Source of the DNA: Pycnopodia helianthoides
Taxonomy: Eukaryota > Echinodermata > Asteroidea > Forcipulatida > Asteriidae
Direction: 5' to 3'
Length of the DNA: 64,000 bases
NCBI GenBank assembly: GCA_032158295.1
Contig: CM063243.1
Coordinates: 6,580,948-6,644,947 of the forward strand
Positions 24,201 to 39,200 of the stretch are shown here, in pieces. The notes below the pieces were generated by a model that had not been told where the DNA came from, made no database searches, and was given only the letters and a program-made list of their open reading frames with translations. The translations under genes and the position numbers were made by a program. Position 1 is the stretch's first letter. Each line of letters begins with the position of its first letter.

Positions 24201-27200
24201 ACCTGAGTCTCTCCACATTAATTATACAACTGATAACTTTTTAAGTAAGGAGAGATAGAGTTTTTGTCTTGTTGGTTGCTCTGACTATAAAAAAAACGGT
24301 CAGTGTAATTAATGAATTACAGGGTAATTAAAGAGGTAAAAATACATGATGGATAGACAAGATGGGGTGTAAAGCAACACTGGATAACAAAGAGCTGGCT
24401 GATATTTTTGATTGTCATTCTTTGGTTTCAAAAATGGTACAAATACAAATTGGAATCATTCTTCAGTATTTTGATAACAAGAAGGTGAAATTCATAATGT
24501 ATGTCACATGGACAGACAGTGTTAATTACATTTGTAATGAAATCATAAAATCATAAATAATCAGATATTGTCTTCTTTTTGGCTTGTAGGATCCATAATC
24601 TCTGTAAGGATAATGAAGTAAAATGTGGATGAGACAATAATTTTTTAGTTGACTTTCAAATTACGTCCTCTTGACATTCGTTGCTATCAATTAAATATTA
24701 TGTCCATCAATTTCTTGAACACTGAAAAACATCGTTTTCATTTTTGTCAAGTGCAAGCCTCAAATGCTTTTGAATAAACACAGCAAACATAATCAGCAAA
24801 TGCTTTCATCATAAAAGCAAGAAAGTCCTGTGAATGTGTGCATTAGTGTGGAGAGACCCACCTACGGTAGCATAACAATATTCCCAAATGTAATGTGTAT
24901 TTCACAGATTAACAAGGAAGTTTTGCTTGTGTGTGTGCATATTTGATGTTTCTGAAAAGTCTTCATTTACTCAGCTTGTGTAATGATGGATGTAGTATAA
25001 TGATTCATGTGTTCTTGACATAAAGTGTTTACAGAATATGTACTGTTTGCACCCTTCCACATAATTGAATGATTGAACTCTCTTAAGATGATGTTCACAA
25101 AACAGTGCATAAGACATGTAAGACCCTCTAATTACACAAAGAACATCATCCATTTAAATATTGCCTCATACTTCTGCATCTGGGTAAGACCAACTGTGAA
25201 CTTGCAGTACAGCTTGGCGCTGGCCCAAGTCATGATAGAAGTAGGGGAATAAATGACAAGGAAACAAAGAGTGAAGAGCGAACGTGACTCAATCCCATGG
25301 CTGGCCGTTGACAGCTGTCCCTACTGTCAACAGGTTCCCTCAACTCAATGATCTTGAACTTGTTATACCAAGGGCTCGGCAAAAATTTTCACACCAAAAA
25401 ATAATAGCACAGTAGAGAAAAATTGCCCTGAAGCGTTGTAGGATACTGTACATGCCATTTTGGCAAACTGCCACTATTTTAAGAGCTTTGCAGGTTAAAA
25501 ACACTTTACTCAATGCATATTCATAATGCTCCTACATGTAAAACTCAAGCTGCTTTAAGTACAACCCTGTTAGTTTTGTTTAGTTCAATGTTTTGTCTAC
25601 TTTTTTGTAATAGGCTTAGTTACAACAACTTGGACCAAACCTAGAACAAAATGTTCTGTTCCTAAAATTCCCACACTATCATTAAAACTTTCCACAATTT
25701 AATATGCAACTCGGATTTTGTTATATGCCCTCCTCAATTCTAATCGTACCCGATGCATTGTCAACATGTGCAGAACAATGACAGCAATTGATCAGGTGTT
25801 AGAAAAATCTGCAATAATGTTATAATAAAAGCATTTTCTAATTACCAAAAGGTTTGAGGGAGTTTCGAAGAGCAAAAATGCTTTTCTGTAAATTTGGATG
25901 TAATCCAAGAAATAATGAATATTCAAGAATGTCCCAGCATCCACGAGGTCACTAGTCCCTGTGAAAAATTGATCAAGCATAACCCTCACTGGAGGTGGAG
26001 TCTCCTGGTCCTCTTTGTTGTTGTAAAGGTTGTTGGTGGTCAATAGTAATTGATTAACAAAAAGCAGACTTGTGAAAATACTAATTGTATTTTACTCAAT
26101 TGGTAATGGAAGTTCCAGGACATAATTGTCATGCTTAGCTTCTAACTGTAAGTCAAAAAAACAAAAAACAGGCAGAGTCATTAAAACTACTTAACAGCTT
26201 TATGAAATGAGCTTCTGGTTCAAATTTGATTGAGTTCTAGGCTTAGGGCACCTGGTAAACTAGAAGTATGTGGTAGGCAGTGCACTAATATTGGCCCTAC
26301 ATCATCAACTCAGATTAAAGTACATGCAATACACATATTTCAAGCAACATAATCTTACAAAATTTTAGTTATATGTAAAGTTGCAGATTATGTCAAAAGT
26401 GAACTCGTAATTTTTGTTGGTGCTGTCATCTATATTAAAAGATTTTTGTTTTTTTATTTTTGACGGATTAACTAATTTGTTTGTCCATGTTAACATTCTC
26501 CACTGTTACTTCACATGTAATTTGAATTTTGATGTGAAACCCCAATTGGTTTTTCTTTTATTTGTAGACTTTTATCTGAATGTGTAGAGACATTTATCAT
26601 TGTATAGGCTCACCTTCTTGTATAATAAGTAACCAACCTGAGATAGATGGCAACCATGTTTGCAGTGTATTAAAGGTTTATTTGTGAGTTTTGTTAACTA
26701 GTCACTAGGTGCAGAGTTTAAAAGTGATAGTTTATCACCTTGGAAAGCTTTATTGGGTGCCTGGATCCACACAAGAAAAACATGACTGTCATTGACATAC
26801 CAAGACCTTGCCCAAACACGTACGGCAGTAAATAAAAACCTGTTGTTGGTCGAATTTGCTTTATATGCAAAAAAATACAAAACATGCAATGACCGGCATT
26901 GAATATGGAGAATAGGGCTTACATAAAACTTTGATCACTGCAATGAAGGTGTGGCTGTGAGGATTTCATGCTCTTCAATCCAATGTCTTGAGTTACCAAT
27001 TCTATGCAACTTGTTAAAAAGATGAACCAATGAGCAGGGGTGACTGGCATGCCAGTTTCTATGTATGCATGTGTGTATTGGTATTTTACATTATCACTAG
27101 GTTTTGATTTTAAATGCAAAATAAAAGGAAATTACCTTGGTAACAGTGGGGGGAACATGGCCTGTTTGAATTATTATTGATATTATTATTGTTAAGTATT

Positions 27201-30200
27201 CAACCAATTCACAACAAGCATACAAATAATTCAAGAAGTTAACATTTATGTAACCTCATGAAAAGTAGCACACTTGTGAGTCAAGAATCGGAGGAAATAA
27301 CTTATAACAAGCATTATTAAGGAAGGGTTTGGGTTGTGGGGCACATGTTCCAGCCTTGATAGTTTACAGCTTACAGGATTTTGAAATGAATGCTTATTTT
27401 TCTGTTGCTGAATACTCACAAAGTTTTCTTTTGGATACATGTATGTATTTTACCTTGACAGACCTGGATTCTATGCAGGAGAACAAGTTGTTGTGGTTAC
27501 CAGGTTACAGTCATTGACTAACCTTTGTGTTTACAATGAGTGTTGTGGTCCAAAGTAGAAAAAGAAGAGAACAATTCCCTTTCGAAATGGGCCAGGGGTG
27601 GAAGGGTTCAATGAAGAAGTGAAAATTAGAAATGATTGATTAGGGCATTATATAATTACAACAGCCATTGACCTAATTTCACACCTGTGGCATTGAGTGA
27701 ATGCTGTTGGTTCTCAACAATCTGTCAAAAGACGATATCCCTTAGGTAACATCTAAGGTGCTTGAAGAAGTCCTTGAATGACATCTGGGCCAATTTCAAA
27801 AGGAATAATCTCCAGATTACATCCAGGGTCCAGCCAAAGGAAATGTCCTTAGATGTCATCCAGGTCCAATTAGAGTGAATGTCAGTAGATGACATCCAGG
27901 GTCCAGTTAGAGGGAATGTCAATAGATGACATCCAGGGTCCAGTTAGAGGGAATGTCAGTAGATGACATCCAGGGTCCAGTTAGAGGGAATGTCAATAGA
28001 TGACATCCGGGGTTCAAACGAAGGAAAAGTCTTCAGATGACATCCAATGTCTAGTCAAAGCTAATGTCCTAAAATAGCCTCCAGGATCCAGTCAAAGAAA
28101 TGTCCTTAGATGACATCCAGGGTCCAGTTAAGCAATTGTAAATGTTTGTGATGCAAGCAATCAGAATTAACGATGTTTACCGACTGAGATACAAGAAAAT
28201 TTGTATAAAGTAAGAACCAGGCTTTAGATATAGGGTTATCATAGGTTTGTAAGGTTGAAATTCCATCATTTGAACGAACAACCTAAACTTTAGATCCTAG
28301 TTTTAGATTTATTTGTCAGCAATAAGTAACTGTTATTATCTCCTCCTTTTAATGTGCAGGCCCTGAATGAGCTTCTAGAGAGTGTGTCAGCCCCTATTGA
28401 GATACGTGATGGTACTGTGGGAAGCATCTCTGTGGAGATCCCTTGGTCAGCTCTTCTTACAGCAAACAGTAAAGTGGAGATCAAGGGTCTAAAGCTGACA
28501 TTCCAACCCAAGTACAGGCTCAACTCTGACACCAATGGTAAAGATGGGTATTAAGCATCTGTGTTTGATGCTATTTACTAATTACCAAACGTGTACATGT
28601 ACATGTAGGAGTAGATTGGTCCCCTTCAGGCACTGATCTTCTAAACTCGTTGTTTCATTGGATAGACATACATGCATTAGCGCATAACTACGTGACCAAT
28701 ACTACACACATGAGTCTGTGTGTATGATACACACATAGTATTATGACATGAAAGGTCAAAGGTACATCTGGCAGGTATTTGGTGTTATTCATGAGCCTCT
28801 AAGTGTGACATCAGATGTTCAGGCTAATGCAAGAGTAAACTTTTCCTTGATGGAAAAGGCTATATAATGTCATGGATGAATAGCAGACTCATTAAGCAAA
28901 ATCCATTAAGAATAGAAATGTGTTTATGCTATACAAACAATGGAAAAGCACCAGGGCCATACTTCATAGAGCTGCTTAAGCAGAAAGTTTTGCTTTAAAG
29001 TCTCTACTAAGCAAAACTTAGCATGAAACAAGTCACAGACGGTACATGTGGAATGGTATTTTGGCTGGTAACCTTATTCTGGTAAGCACATATTTGTGTG
29101 TTTTGATCCTTTTTAAGCTTAAAAGCAGCTTTGTGAAATTGGGCCCTGGTATGGCTGCTGCCACCTAGCACCTCAAAGTCTCCCAGTGCTAGATTTGTTT
29201 AATAAGGGCAATGTTCAGTCTAAAGTTAACTGCATTCAAAAAGTGAAGGCTGAATTTTCTGGTCTCAAATTTAGAGAGTAACATTTGGTTACTTTGTTGG
29301 GCCAAGACCGAGCCAGGGAATAATATGAATGAAACCAAGACTAGCTAAAATAGTCTCAGTCTAATACTAGATGAGCTCACCATTTTGAATGTCAATTTTC
29401 CAGAAACATTTGGTTGTTTTCCCCCAAAATGTACTCTTTTTGCATTTCATAGTACATGTACTTTAAAAAGATTTCATGAAGCTATTTCTTTTATTTGGTG
29501 ACAAGGAAAGTAAAAGTACAATGCCAATACAATACAAGAAAAGAGTTGGCCATAATCCTTTTATCCTACTTTTTAATCCCATTACACTGGTGACTCAGTT
29601 TGATGAATAATAGCTTCAATGAATGTTTTGACATGATGTGTTGTGTGCCCTATATTTATTAGCTGTGCCCATACAAATACACATATCTGAATTGCAGAGT
29701 TAGCATAGTGAAGCTGCACAATCTACATTTTTATTTTATCCAGATTGGAAAAATATGTGGGAATATCCATGGTGTGCATTCTAATGAAGCCTTAGCAAGC
29801 AATTTGCACTCAAACGTACAAATATTAGGTCATTCACCAAAAGTGTGTATATTGTAGGAGAGAGTGTCACAGTACAGCATATAGTATTCATGCTTAACGT
29901 TTACTTAGAAAGAGAAATACCGGTATCTCTGTTTAGTTACGAACGGTTAACTTTGTATGGTCAATTTAATGTTGCTCTGGCTATCTGTATAGTCTGGATT
30001 AAATGTTAAAGACAGTACATGATTGGTAATCAGATAATATATTGGTTAGTTTCAGTGTGAAAACTGCCAGATTGTGAAGTTTATACCAGTACCAATTCTC
30101 CAGAGAAATATTTTTGTCTGAAGTACTGTCACGGACAAAGCATTATAGACCGGACAAATCATCAATGGCTATTACAATTGCCAGCAAAACCAATTCCCAT

Positions 30201-33200
30201 CTGGCTGTCAATTAACTGCACCATTTGACCAACTTGTGCAATTTTATAAAATTTGGTCCTGTTTTAGTGAAAGCAAAAAACTGTTGTGTCTGGGATTTAG
30301 TTAGTATACATTTGATTATTTCAATTGCAACAATCAAAATTAGTATTTGTAAAAAAAAGAGGCCCTTCAATTGCTAATTTCTCATGACAGTATTTTCTTC
30401 AGGGTTGGTACTGGTAGGATTAAAAAAATGAGTGAACTTTGAAATTAGACTTTCATTTTTGTTGATAATTTTCAAATATCCAAGTCTTCTGGTCTTCACA
30501 GGCCAATTTCAATTGTTTGCACGCAGTATGCACCTTTTTGTAAACTTGTCTTTTGTTTCACTGTCTTTACAATGAGTGTTGTCAGAGAACGTGACTGCAA
30601 GATTTACCATTTGACCTCACTTTGACCCCTGTGGTGTTGAAGCAACAAAAAAATATCATGACTTTCTGCCATTGTTAATTTTCCTCTATAAGTGTTTTTG
30701 TGTTGAACTGTTTAGTTTGTTACTAAGGTTATATTTACGAATCTGGTTTTCTTGTACAAAGACATGAGATTGTCATGGTTATTTGCAAATAATAAACTCA
30801 AATAAAGACTTTTGTACCTTATAAAATTTGTCCATGCACCAATCCTGCTGACAAATAGTTGTTTACAGACGTGATGCTATAATTGTTAGCTTATAAAACA
30901 GGTTAAATTCAAGCATCCAAAATGAAAAGTTAAAATTCCAAACAAGTAACCCTAATGTACATGTACACCATTTTCACGATTGTACATGTCGGTGACAAAT
31001 GACATGTTTTAGGGGTCATCGTAAGTTTGGAGGATTTACAGAAAGTGAGCAGAGAATGAGCAAAAACTCCTTGTTAACCTGTGAAATATGCTTACATTAT
31101 TCGCTTATTTTTATGCCAATTTTTCTTTTATGGTAAGCAGAACCATAAAACTGGACTTTGTTTCAATCTTATAATTAGCCATAGGTACTGCAAACAGTTT
31201 ATACTGTCACCTCCTTCATACCTGTCTTTAAATGAAGTTTTTAATTGATGATGAATAAGAAATAATGTCATGTTATCATCAATACCATCCCTGATGCATG
31301 TCTTGGCTTTGTATCCTTACAGGAAGCACTAGCAGCAGTATGGCAGACTCAATGTGGAGTACTATGAGTATGACCAGCTCCATGCAACTGGCCCAAGAAT
31401 GCCTCAAGAGGGACACCTGTGAACCTGATGTTGATCCTGCTGCAGCCTCTCAACCATTTGAGGGACCTGAGCTGCTTGCTCAGATGATTGAATCAGGTAT
31501 AGCAATCAGCATCTCCAATGTGCAAATCCTCCATAAAATCATTCTTGCGATTTTGTCTGAGATAGTGGGATTCAGTACTGGACAAATCTAAACAAAGCTG
31601 AGAGACTAATATTGGATCATGTTACACATCAAACATGGCAATTTACAAGCAACTAGTTCCAGGAGAAGAACAAAATATTCTCATTTCAATTTCATATAAT
31701 AAGGTGTTTGGGCAAGAGCCTGAACAACTTGGTTTTGTTTGTTTGTTTGTTGTAGTTTTTTTTGGTTTAACTTCTCCTGATTCTTCTTCTTCTTCTTTCT
31801 TGATAACTCTTCTCCACAATAACACACATACTTGTAAAGTTACATGGACTTGAAACTTGGTACACTTATACCTTAATGAATAGACAGCACCTGAACAAAG
31901 ACTTCATGATGATGTCATCAGATGTTGAATTACATCAAATCAAAGTACAACCCATAAACTGCACAATGGATTTGTACAATTTATACTGTACCCTGTCGAA
32001 AGATCTTAGAAAACAAAACGAATGGTGAACAGTTATGACCCAATTTTGACCTTGTCTTTGAAGTTGAAGTGAAAAATTATTGTTATAATTTTTTTTGTTA
32101 ATGAACAATGAAGTCATCATGATCAGGGAGAGGCAAGTAACCAAGTGATTTCTTTCTGGGTGTAATTCTTGGATGTAAGTTACATGTAATGGGTTTTTGT
32201 CTTTTGATGACGTATCATTGAATTAAAAAAATCTTTCATAACTCCTACCTACAACTTAAGAACCTCAGTCTTGAGGCTGTTGGGTTCCCTGTATACCCCC
32301 AGACAATCATGGTGTTTATAACCTGTTTACAACAAGATACCATCTCAATTTCACCTGCAGTTTTGTCTTGCCAGGCACCATTTATGATGATTAACTGCAC
32401 ACTGTTGCATTGACATGACTTCTTATTCTTGAAAATTTGTAAAGATGACAGCTTCGAGTTGGAATTCAAACCTTAATAGATACATCCCTTGATGCTTGAT
32501 CTTTTACTTCAAGATGTAGTATTGGGTAGTCTGTGTGTAATCAATGTGATCCCATATTGCTGTTTCATAGGAGAAGCAAGTGTACTGCTTCTGATTCCAC
32601 TGCATGTAGCCTTGAAATAGTCCTTGTATGCATAATAGAAGGAAAGTACAATCAATGTTATGATGCGTTCTTCGTATTGTTAATTCATATTTTCAATTTT
32701 AATTGAAAATTAAAAGCTATGGTACTGACCATTCTGAATAGAGGTCATTGAAAAGTTACTGATCATGAACTTCGTGGGGTTGGTGATAAATATATTTTAT
32801 CTTTCAAAATGACCTAAGCCTTGAAAAAAATTGTTTTATCTGAAAGACAACTGAACAAAGAAAAAGTACACCTGTTATGACCTTTACCTTCTGGTAAGCT
32901 GACAGGGGTCTCGCAGACCGTGGCGTGTCCCTGGCATTCTTTGACAGGGTGATTGCCCAAGCAAATTGTTTCTTTGAAATGAGGAGGATTGTGCGACAAT
33001 TTATAATTTAGGTCAGGGACAACCATGGTGCAAGTTTGTGTTTATTGTTGTGTTACATGTGTGATTTGGTGTGGTACATTGGAGAATATTTAGGTTTTTA
33101 AGAGATAGACATTTTTTATCAAAAATTATAAATTTGGGTTGGGGTAGGACTTTTGTGGATTTTTTTCCTCTTTTGTTGTCGAATGCAGTGTGATTATCAC

Positions 33201-36200
33201 GTAGTGAAAAATGAAAATGCTGAGTGTTGACCATGTAACTACAGATTTCCACACCTCTCGGCAACACAGACTGTAGAGGGCGACATTTACACTTCTTATA
33301 CAGATCTATGTGTATTAGACTGTACTGTGTATCTTGACATGGATATCTTGCTGTTCTCCAAAACCCATATTCTGGTTTTGCTACAATTTGTTAGACTTTG
33401 GGTGCAACACCCTGAATCACCCATTCATATCATCTGATCAGGCATGTACCTGTGAATGCCAATGTTATATGTCCAAACATTTGGCTCCTGATTTAACAGT
33501 GATTTAAGTGGAGTATTTTAATTTTTGTTTTGACAGCTCCTTGAAACATTTTACACATCAAGGCCTAAGGGAGACAAAAGCTCAAGTCAAATTTAGACTC
33601 TTGAAATCATGTACACTGCACATGTTACAGTATGCTTTTGAAATTTAAATGACTTGCTATAAAAAGCAATGCCCCTGACTACAAATAAAGTTGACCCTTT
33701 ATAAAGCGTTTAAAATTAAGGTTGTCACCTGACCAAAGTCCTCTGAAGTTGATATTAGTTGAGCTGCAAACACAACCCATAACTTGGTGACAAATTGAGT
33801 TATTAGTTAAAATCTTAAGGAGCTTAAAAAATTGACTTGCTTTGGTATAATTTGTTTCCTGTCTCTTTATAAATTGCTGTAATTCAACAGGTACGTGTAT
33901 GATGCATTGTTTTACCTCAGCTGTAGTGACTTGCAATAGGCCGTGCAAGTCTTGTGTGTATTCAAACATTTTTGGGACCACTTTGGTCTCACATTGCTTT
34001 AACAGAAGGAAACAAACTTGCTCACTTTAATAGGTTACAATGTTCAAATACACGCAAGACTTGCACAGTCTATGTCTCTACACATCAAAAGATGTATGAG
34101 TTCAATGGGTTTAAAAAAATTAATTGAAAGTGTTTAATGACAAAACAGTCTATTTAACACACAGGATTGTTTTCCTACTTTAATCTGATTTCTTATGTTT
34201 TTCAAGGCCTCAGATGAAACAACAAAAACTCTCATAAATTAGCCTGAAAAGGCTAAAAAGCTCAAGACCATACATAACTAAGCCCCTATAGGATTTTGTT
34301 CACAAAACTCGGGGGAAGTACTGAGTATACAGTGCTTTACACATATCGGTGAAAGGGTAAAACCAAATAATATTCTTCATGCCCGGTGCAAATGTAACAT
34401 CTATTAAGCCCCTATACTTATTAAAACGTTCCTATTTATTCACAGGGACCAAACATCATGCCTTGCGTACGTCTTTTGAGTGTGGGTTTGAACCTGGTCA
34501 TGACACTTACATGTATGTTGTTGAGCAAGACACATTAATTGCTTCTCTTCATCCAGAAATATATGGGAACCTGTGATGAGAGAGATGTCCGTTATTAGTA
34601 GTATGGAGAAGCTAGTACAAAACTTTTGTAACTCTAATAAAAAGAATTTGGACTGAAGAATCTTGGCAGTAGATTGTGATGGTTATGATCAAATCAAAAC
34701 TTTCTCAGACATTTTTCCAAGAGTAATGCAGAGTTGTTGAGTATAATTGTAAAGATGCTTCATTTTTAAGATCCATATTTATACTGGAAATTACCATAAT
34801 CCATATTTATCAGCCTTGTATAAAGTCAAAAAGAGAAAGAGAGATTGAAGTCATAGCATTTGGATTCAAGGCTGCGTAGCCTGGGGACATCAGGGATGGT
34901 GAATTTCAGTCTGGTACCTGAATTGAGACTCTTTTATGTCTGCTTGGTGAAAATAATAGCTGTTATTTTCTTTAGTTATAAAGAAATCGTGCTCTTTGAT
35001 CTACTTCTCTAGTGCTGAGGATACTTTTCCCCAAAGCTCCTTGAAATCTATAACTCTAAGGGTTACCAGAAGGTGGATATGCCATCCATTCAACACAAAT
35101 GTACACGTACCTCCTAGAATTGAGATCCTAGTTTCAGACCTTTTTGTCAGCAATGACTCTCACCCCTGGGACATACACTCATAAAACTTTTTGGTGTTGT
35201 CCTGCTGCCAAAAGCCCAAGGTCTAGACGCCGTGTTTATAAACAGACCCCCTACACAGACACTTTGGTTCAAAAAGCGTTCAGTCAGGCGTGATATACTA
35301 TGCCCTGATCGCCGCCTTTTGAATCAAGTGCAATGCCACAGTTTCCCAAGGATATCTCATTGATATCGGGGAGCAAAAGGCAACCAAACAATAAAACAAA
35401 AATGAAATTTTTGCCAAAAGCCGATGTCACGTTTTCATGGAGGAACGTGACGACAATTTCTTATGAATTGCTCAATATTTAATACCTAAATTATTGCGCC
35501 ATATGGACAATTGTTTTCTTTCAATCCCTTTCAATGCCTTAGACTCACATGCAGGCCTAAAGAAATATATTTGTAGGCATTTCATTCAGGCATGGCATAG
35601 CTTGACACAATTAGTTTTGTCCATAGAAGAAAAGCTGTAATGGTTCACATGTTATCTTAATAATAGCAAGTTTGTGGTGAAGGTGAGGGCTGCTTTCTTT
35701 CTTTCTACCCATGGATTCGGGGGGGGGGGGAAACTGGCCTTGAAGTCACGGTAATGCCAACAGGTTTTTTTTTGTGATGTCCCTTTTTGAAACTTCTACC
35801 CAATTGGCTGGATTCCAAACAACCTGGTAATTTTTCCATGCTCAGAAATCATTTTAAAAGTTTCTTATCAGTTGATAAATTAATCTCTTTTTTTAACATA
35901 AACATGTTATACATTTTACCCGTTTTTACATGTACCTGCACTTACATGTACTTATACCAACATACACATGACCACATGACATACTTCAAATAGATACAAG
36001 ACTGGAATCAGCAGATTTCAAATCAGCAATGGGAGACACAAAGGCATGGGGACAAGCAAGCAAGGAAAATGAAATAAATAAATAAAAGCAAGCAAGCAAT
36101 TAAAAACTCAAAAAGAATTATTGTCGGGATCCCAACTTTATCTCACATCCATCAGCCATGCAAAAATTGTTTGCACATTAAATGTATTAAGAAAAACTAT

Positions 36201-39200
36201 AAATAAATAATAGTAAACTTGCGGGTACAACCATGTGTAAATCCCTTTTGTTTGAGTGTTGGCTCTGAGAAGAGCCAGTTTGGTCTTGACGTTTCGAACA
36301 GTATACTCTGCTTGTCTTCAGGAGAAACGAGCAGAGTATACTGTTCGAAACGTCGAGACCAAACCCGCTCTTCTCAGAGCCAACACTCAAACAAAAGAGA
36401 TTTACACATGGTTGTACCCGCAAGTTTACTATTATTTATTTATAGTTTTTCCTATTTGTCCACACCATGCAAAGCTTCAAACAATATTTATTAAATGTAT
36501 TGTTTGTATTGTCTGTGGCATATGTATAATTTTTATTATGTTACTCATTTTTAAACAGGTCATCATCTGTCAGATAAGTTCCTTTACATTTTATTTCTGT
36601 TGGCGAAATTCGAGCCTTGCAGCTTTAAAGTACCATCTTTTTCAAATACTCGAGAAGTAACTTATTATTGTATGATTTGAAACCTTGATTGAACAAAATG
36701 TACTTTTCAAAAACTTGTGATGCTTCATCCCTTCATCCTGTCTTGGCAAGACTAATACTTGTTTCTTTTATGATATTCAGTGCTAACCCGTGTTGAGATG
36801 ACGTTTATTGACACCATCGTCAGGCTTGAACACGTTCCTCATGGATGCCAGTCAGGTATAGCTTTGGAATTACACATTGAAAGGTAAGTAGGTGACGCTT
36901 GTTATTATGAGCATGGCTACCAAACAGTTTGGATTACAACTAAGGAAATCACAAAGACCTTATTGTTGTGTGTACACTGCTGTGGGAACAAATAGTTTTG
37001 GAGAGGTCAAATACAGTAGTTGACAGTTGTTTTTTATCAAGGAATATTTTCACCTAAACAGCGAGATTGTCTTGTTTGTATTGTCATCAGAAATTAAACA
37101 TAAAGAAACTCCTTCTGAGACTTTTCTAATTGCAGTGCCAGGTTTTAAACATGCCTTCTCATCATGCCTATTGAAGTCAATATGGGTGATAATCAAGAGC
37201 TAATCCCATTGGTGCAGTAAGGTTCCAGTGTGCAATGAAATTCTGTTGTAACAATTAGAAGAGATGACAAACATTAACATATAAACCATCCACTGCCAAA
37301 TACATCTACCTGAATTTTAGTTAGATGCAACAGTCCCACAAATTCTCATTTTTGAATACTAAACAAAAAACAACAAGATAAACTGACTTCATGTTAGTGA
37401 TATGAAGGTTACTGTTAAAATACGTGACATGTGCCCCAATCGTACCAAACTATACCATGCAACAACACAGGCATTTCACAATAGAGTGCGCCCTCTAGAA
37501 TTTTCCCAAGAGAGGTAATTTTTGCAGTGAATCATAGGGAAAAGGTGGACAAGCTTTTTGCCGCTTTATGCAGGCATGCAACTTTTCCTCGGATCAGCTG
37601 ATATCCTCTTTTTTTATTATCAGTTTTACCATTCAAAATTGAAAAATACTGTACAAAATCATTGAAATTTTGTGATTTCCTCTTTTTTGGTGAAGTTACA
37701 GTTTGCATGCCTGTTTATGGTAAATTGTATAGGGGCACTGTTTAGACATGTGCAATTCTCCTGTGTATCCAAACCAAGAAAACAACTTACATGAAGACTA
37801 ATTTTTCTACAAAAGCAAATCTTCTTTTCAAATTCTATTCAATACTAACTTCTTGAAAATACAAATACCCATAGCAATTTGTTAAAAATACAATTTTAAT
37901 TTTAATTTAACACATTTTATTTGTTACAATTAACATAGAAACAAAAATAAAACTTGGGACGAGGATGCTTACATGTATTTTTTAGAAGCCTCATTTGCCA
38001 ATTGCACCCAAATTTGTGCAAACATTAAATGTTTGACGATAGCATGAACGTAAGTTGGGCAAAATTCTTAATTGTTTACATGTAACCGGAAATGTAGGTC
38101 AAGTCTTATTCTCAGTTTCTCTTTGTTTATCTGTTAGATTTATTTTACTTTCATATATTTCATGGGATAACTTGAATAGCCATAAACTACATCGCACTAA
38201 AGTATTGGAAGGAACAGAATCATGCACACGTAAGACGTAAAACTTGATATGGTTAGGACCAGCTTGGTCCTGGAAGTTTGAATACATGGTCCACGTAGGA
38301 GGTGGTTCCATGTGTGATGGTTTATTGTTATGCAGTGGCCATAATATGTCGGACTGTAACAACAAGGTACTAGTTGCAATGAGGTAAATTGGTCAGTCCA
38401 GCAGATCTCATAATAACAAGAGTTGACTGTACAAGTAGTCTTTGAAACTTTGACGTCCAGAGACGAGGTTAAAGGATGTATAACCCATAGAGGCACTTAA
38501 ATACAGAAACCATTTTGCAAGTTAGGTTTGAATGATACAGGGATGAACTAGACTTGAAGAGTGGATTAGGTTATAACCATTTTACTTATTTTTACCATTT
38601 TCTTAACCTTTTGTCCAGGTTGCGTTATTTTGATGAGGGGGCCCGTTCTGGCCCCTGGGATCAAGGAAGTAGTGTAGACTCCTCACGAGTTCCTCACTTT
38701 GAGCCGGTGGCAATAGCTCACAAAAACTTCCAAATGATGGGGGTAACAGTGCACTGTGAAGAATTCCCTGAGGACCAACGACACGGGGTGAGAGGGACCT
38801 CATTTGACTCGGATCCAAGAGACGGTATGTCAGATGCTTTCCCATCCCTGGCCCATTCACCAGAGATGCCACCCCAGCACAACATGATTGATAGAGGAGT
38901 CAGTCAGGAGGAGTGTGGTGGTCAGGCTGGCTGGGACCTTCTAGATAGCTGCATTATTGGAGAGTGTGCAGGAAAGCAAGAGGTCAAAGTGAAGGTCAAA
39001 CAGCATGAGCATGTAGCTGGACCAAAGGTTGGTACCATTTCAAACCCATCAATGGTTGATTGAGTTTTGATGGAGTTAGTTCAGCATAAGCCCTTGCTGG
39101 CTGGGATTCTTTGGAATGGGTCGGCTACTTCATCTATCAGCGGTAATTGATTAATGTTGTAGACAAACCAAACCATGGTACATGTAGTTTGCTCTCCACA

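Larger units (their letters stand above)
18204..28359 (+). other. ATG2 intron 1 (10.2 kb)
   Basis: It holds the foldback element (22889-23850), the 15-base repeat (23971-24133) and the 37-base repeat (27734-28130). The rest is AT-rich with repeated TACATGTA-type words. First introns of this size often carry regulatory sequence; none is demonstrable here. Confidence 0.75.
31497..36780 (+). other. ATG2 intron 3 (5.3 kb)
   Basis: It holds a short inverted repeat (33941-34068), a SINE-like fragment (34470), a poly-G run (35719) and the 261-base inverted repeat (36191-36451). No gene is supported. Confidence 0.75.

Noticed and set aside
36219..36660. Overlapping plus and minus frames of 134, 91 and 78 codons
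   Set aside because: Both strands read the arms of the same inverted repeat, so the frames are a by-product of the hairpin.
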